NCBI GenBank assembly: GCA_012295275.1
Contig: CM022672.1
Location: forward strand, 12,940,495-13,004,494
Length of the DNA stretch: 64,000 bases
From: Chrysomallon squamiferum
Lineage: Eukaryota > Mollusca > Gastropoda > Neomphalida > Peltospiridae
Direction of reading: 5' to 3'
Each line of letters begins with the position of its first letter. Position 1 is the stretch's first letter. Below are positions 61,116 to 64,000 of the stretch, piece after piece. The position numbers and the translations under genes are program-made. The notes beneath the pieces were generated by a model. That model made no database searches, was not told the DNA's origin, and saw only the letters and a program-made list of their open reading frames with translations.

Positions 61116-62177
61116 AAAGTCGCCTGTTGCTATCGATTCCTAAAGCAAGAGAACAACACAAATATATCAAAATGACTATTTTGCATTGAGTATTGAAAAG
61201 AAATCGCAACCATTAAGATATAATTAATAATCCAGCATGGAAATATATAAAAGGGAAGACTGAATTATCAGATCATTTCATTAAGAACATTTTAAATGGT
61301 GAGGTGAAAGAAAAACGAATAAATCGGTGTTTAACGATGCATTGACATTAAAAGACAGACGATTAAGAAAATTTTGCAGACATCGTATTATTAATAAAGC
61401 AAAATGCTAAACAATATTATGTTGTTATAATTATTTTTTTTTATTATTATTATTTCTAAAACGAAAATAACACTTTTCTGACATCATGTGAGTCAGATGG
61501 AAAATAGAGTCTGTATGAATGTGTATACAGTTATTCCGGCTGACTGTTTTATTTCTTTCAATTAACCAGTCCTCATTAGTGAAAGAAGTATACATTTTCA
61601 CATAGAATTTCCATACGAACAAATGTGGTATGTGCCTCCGTGTCTTGGGGAAGGTACAAGTGAAATAACAACAACAACATCCATAATAATAGTAACAAGA
61701 ACAATAAATTATAATAATAACAACAGCAACAACAACAAAAAGAGCAACAACATCACCACCATCAACAACAACAACAAATAAACAAACAAACAACAATAAT
61801 AATAGTAATAATAATTCCTTTCTTCTAATCGGGAAGTAATGGCATCATCGGGTTTTTTCTGTAATAACAGATTAGCAAAAAAACAATAATAATAAAAACG
61901 ATTATTCTCCTGGGTTTACACACAATGTGTTGATTCATTCGTTCAGACAGGAGATGAACAAAGCGAACGTCATTAGTAGTGGAACATTAGCTAGAACGGA
62001 AAATATCCCGACACGTCCATCATACGATCCAGCTTTAGATTTGACAGAGAGATTCGTTTACAAGATCGATTAAAGACGAGACGAGTACAGCTACCACTCG
62101 CGACATGATAATAATTTAATATGCTAGTGATTTATTTGACTATTAATCATGACTTTTATGTCTCTTCGTAATAGGTT

Positions 62178-62200
62178 TCGATTTTATTTATTTATTTATT

Positions 62201-62266
<66 letters not shown>
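62178..62266. repeat. (TTTA)n(ATT)n compound microsatellite
   Basis: TTTA units run into about 19 ATT units. Confidence 0.97.
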
Positions 62267-63599
62267 TTAAAAATAAAGAAGCGAATCTAAATTTAACATT
62301 AGCAAAAATATTTTAACATTATTTTCCGAGACACAGTAGGTCTAAATATTTCTTTACATTTTGATCAAATGATTTATCTGAATTAATAAAAAAAAAAAAA
62401 AAAAAAATTAAAACAAATATTAATCGAAAAGAAACAGAACCTCTAAGTGTTTCTACATTTTCTTATTCAATAAAAATGTTTTAATATTTAAAACGAATTT
62501 CGAAACGTGTCCCAAGGGCGTAGTGACTTAATTCCTCTTCTAACAGATTTCCACAAACCATTAACGACATTTAATAGATTTCACTATGATAGGTTCAGAG
62601 CCCTTGTCGATCAGTTAACCACTTAAAACGTGCTTACATTAACTAAGTTAGAGTATGCCTGTCTTGCGCACATAACACAGAAGTTGTGTTTTGTTCGCCC
62701 AAGATATATAGGCGTGAAACAGATAAATCGGCGCAGAAACTGTTAGTAAGATGCGATCCGGTAACTAACCAGGGTTAAGGTCAAGGAGTTAACAATTGTT
62801 CTACGTAGCTGGTAAATCTCACGACCATCTTTTTAATTAAGACGTTAATCACGGTCTTTTCACTGCGTCACAACTGGTTTATTAAACGTTGTGCTTTAGG
62901 TAAACATAGACAAAAGATCCCTTGTTATTATATGAAAAACAATAGATCACCGTATGGAGCCGGCGGGGGGTGTGTCTTTTTTCTTTGTCTGTATGGGTTT
63001 TTTTTTTATCACTAAACGTGAACGTCATATAACCACGGATCAAAAATAATGTATTGAGTATGTCGTTAAAGGAAGAAACGTTTCTTTCTTTCATAATGGA
63101 TTAAGAAAAGCATTATAAAAAGATTATCTGAATAGTAATACAACAATAGTTAATTAAATCTTTTAACTGCACGACTGTAAATCCTTACATTTGAAAGGCG
63201 GCCACTCCAGATGAATCAAAATAAAGTCAACCGCTAAACTAACAACAGTCTTTTTGCTGAGGAGAAGAAAATAAAAGAATAAAGAAAAGAAACGATAAGA
63301 GTTTTAAGTGCACGAGACGAAAAGATGTTTTATGTTTTTAATGTTGTATTGTCTCTGATAAAATGGACCTGTGTATATGTTATCAGATATAGATTACAAT
63401 CCACACAAGAAAAAAACGAAAAAAAAAAAAAAAAAACCAAACAAATAAAATAAAGAAAGAAAAAAAAATAGATGATCATATTCAACTAAGGCATTATCTG
63501 TATACCGTATTTAATTATACTACATGTACACACATAACACATTATATCCAATCTCATCATAGCCATTTTCACCAACTGGTAATTATTCTGATTGTTACT

Positions 63600-63930
63600 C
63601 AAACGGCGCCCAATTTTCCGTCTAGCCTCTGACATCTAGCGTTGGGAGATCGGCGCCACAATGGCTGGGGGTCCCGCTGGGTGGCTTTCTGACGTCACGG
63701 AGTCTCGAGACCGTCTCGAGCGTGTCTCTCGCCTGCCGCCTCGTCGCATAACCAACTCATTTATCTTAACCACCTTGGCGCCATGTGCCGCCGCGCAGAC
63801 GTCTGCACTTCGATTTTCTTCTTCAAGCCTATCAGATAAAATGCTAGATATAGAGTTGACAAGACTGTCTGGCAAAACAAAATTGCGACTGTTAAAACGT
63901 GCAGTCTCGGTCTTCTAACAGAACGTGTTT
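63600..63930. promoter_or_regulatory. CpG-rich island, probable promoter or first exon of a neighbouring gene
   Basis: About 330 bp near half G+C with many CpG, unlike anything else outside UNC80 exons. It holds a perfect CRE (TGACGTCA, 63690-63697), GGCGCCA twice, and ACGTCTGC. Plus strand: ATG at 63661 in a strong context (GCCACAATGG) opens 85 codons to 63918. Minus strand: an open frame 63636-63875 reads DSLVNSISSILSDRLEEENR then a basic tail. Neither product is recognised, and which strand is used cannot be told here; the rest of the gene would lie past the window edge. Confidence 0.45.
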
Positions 63931-64000
63931 TTAACCAGAAAAATAGACAACGTTTAAGATACGAAGTCTTATTTACGCATGCTAGCTAAACCTTCGATTT

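Larger units (their letters stand above)
54374..63599. other. Intergenic DNA upstream of UNC80
   Basis: No open frame here has coding character; the longer ones run through SSRs (AAC/AGA run about 55207-55310, CATA at 59762-59793, TTTA near 58751, 60678 and 62178, (ATT)n to 62266). Poly(T) occurs at 55686-55715 and 56445-56467. The parts that are not simple sequence, notably 62440-62860 and the GC-rich patches listed separately, are candidates for regulatory DNA or untranslated exons. Confidence 0.65.

Noticed and set aside
61431-61796. 121-codon minus-strand ORF
   Set aside because: Made largely of AAC/AAT repeat DNA (Val/Cys/Tyr runs), with no recognisable domain.
1-64000. Transposon, retroviral, tRNA or rRNA genes
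   Set aside because: I found no reverse transcriptase, transposase or integrase motifs, no long terminal or inverted repeats, and no cloverleaf or rRNA signature by eye; short degraded elements could be missed.

Overview
The window is animal nuclear DNA. It is very A+T rich (roughly three quarters A+T by eye), full of microsatellites, and contains one large intron-rich gene on the minus strand. The gene is the orthologue of UNC80 (unc-80), the giant scaffold subunit of the NALCN sodium-leak channel complex. From splice signals and reading phase I rebuilt a full model: ATG at 54059, TGA at 7195-7197, 61 coding exons, 10,464 coding nt and 3,487 residues. Phase is continuous at every junction. 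Recalled human UNC80 aligns along almost the whole length. Intron size, SSR load and protein character fit an invertebrate, perhaps a lophotrochozoan such as a mollusc; the species cannot be fixed from sequence alone.

Layout. 1-7194: region downstream of the stop (3' UTR plus flank), AT-rich, with degenerate repeat fields and no coding signal. 7195-54059: UNC80. Most introns are 0.2-1 kb; the long ones are intron 60 (7615-12982), intron 26 (about 31836-35060), intron 1 (52165-53967) and intron 2 (50449-52115). 54060-54300: 5' leader with a 36-codon upstream ORF. 54300-64000: upstream intergenic DNA, mostly SSR and AT-rich, broken by small GC-rich patches (57.9, 59.0, 60.0, 61.1 and 63.6-63.9 kb) that look like promoter or regulatory elements. 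The last one may be the first exon or promoter of a neighbouring gene.

No operon, mobile-element coding region, rRNA, tRNA or CRISPR is evident. The most interesting leads are: a candidate plus-strand spliced, polyadenylated transcript nested in UNC80 intron 26; two decayed tandem duplications, each copying an exon's 5' end and its splice acceptor into the upstream intron (exons 19 and 52); two GC-AG introns; a CA repeat beside the exon 9 donor; two Cys/His clusters in the protein; a C-terminal PDZ-type ligand; and a GGCGCCA core shared by the upstream GC-rich patches. All homology statements rest on remembered family sequence, not on a search.
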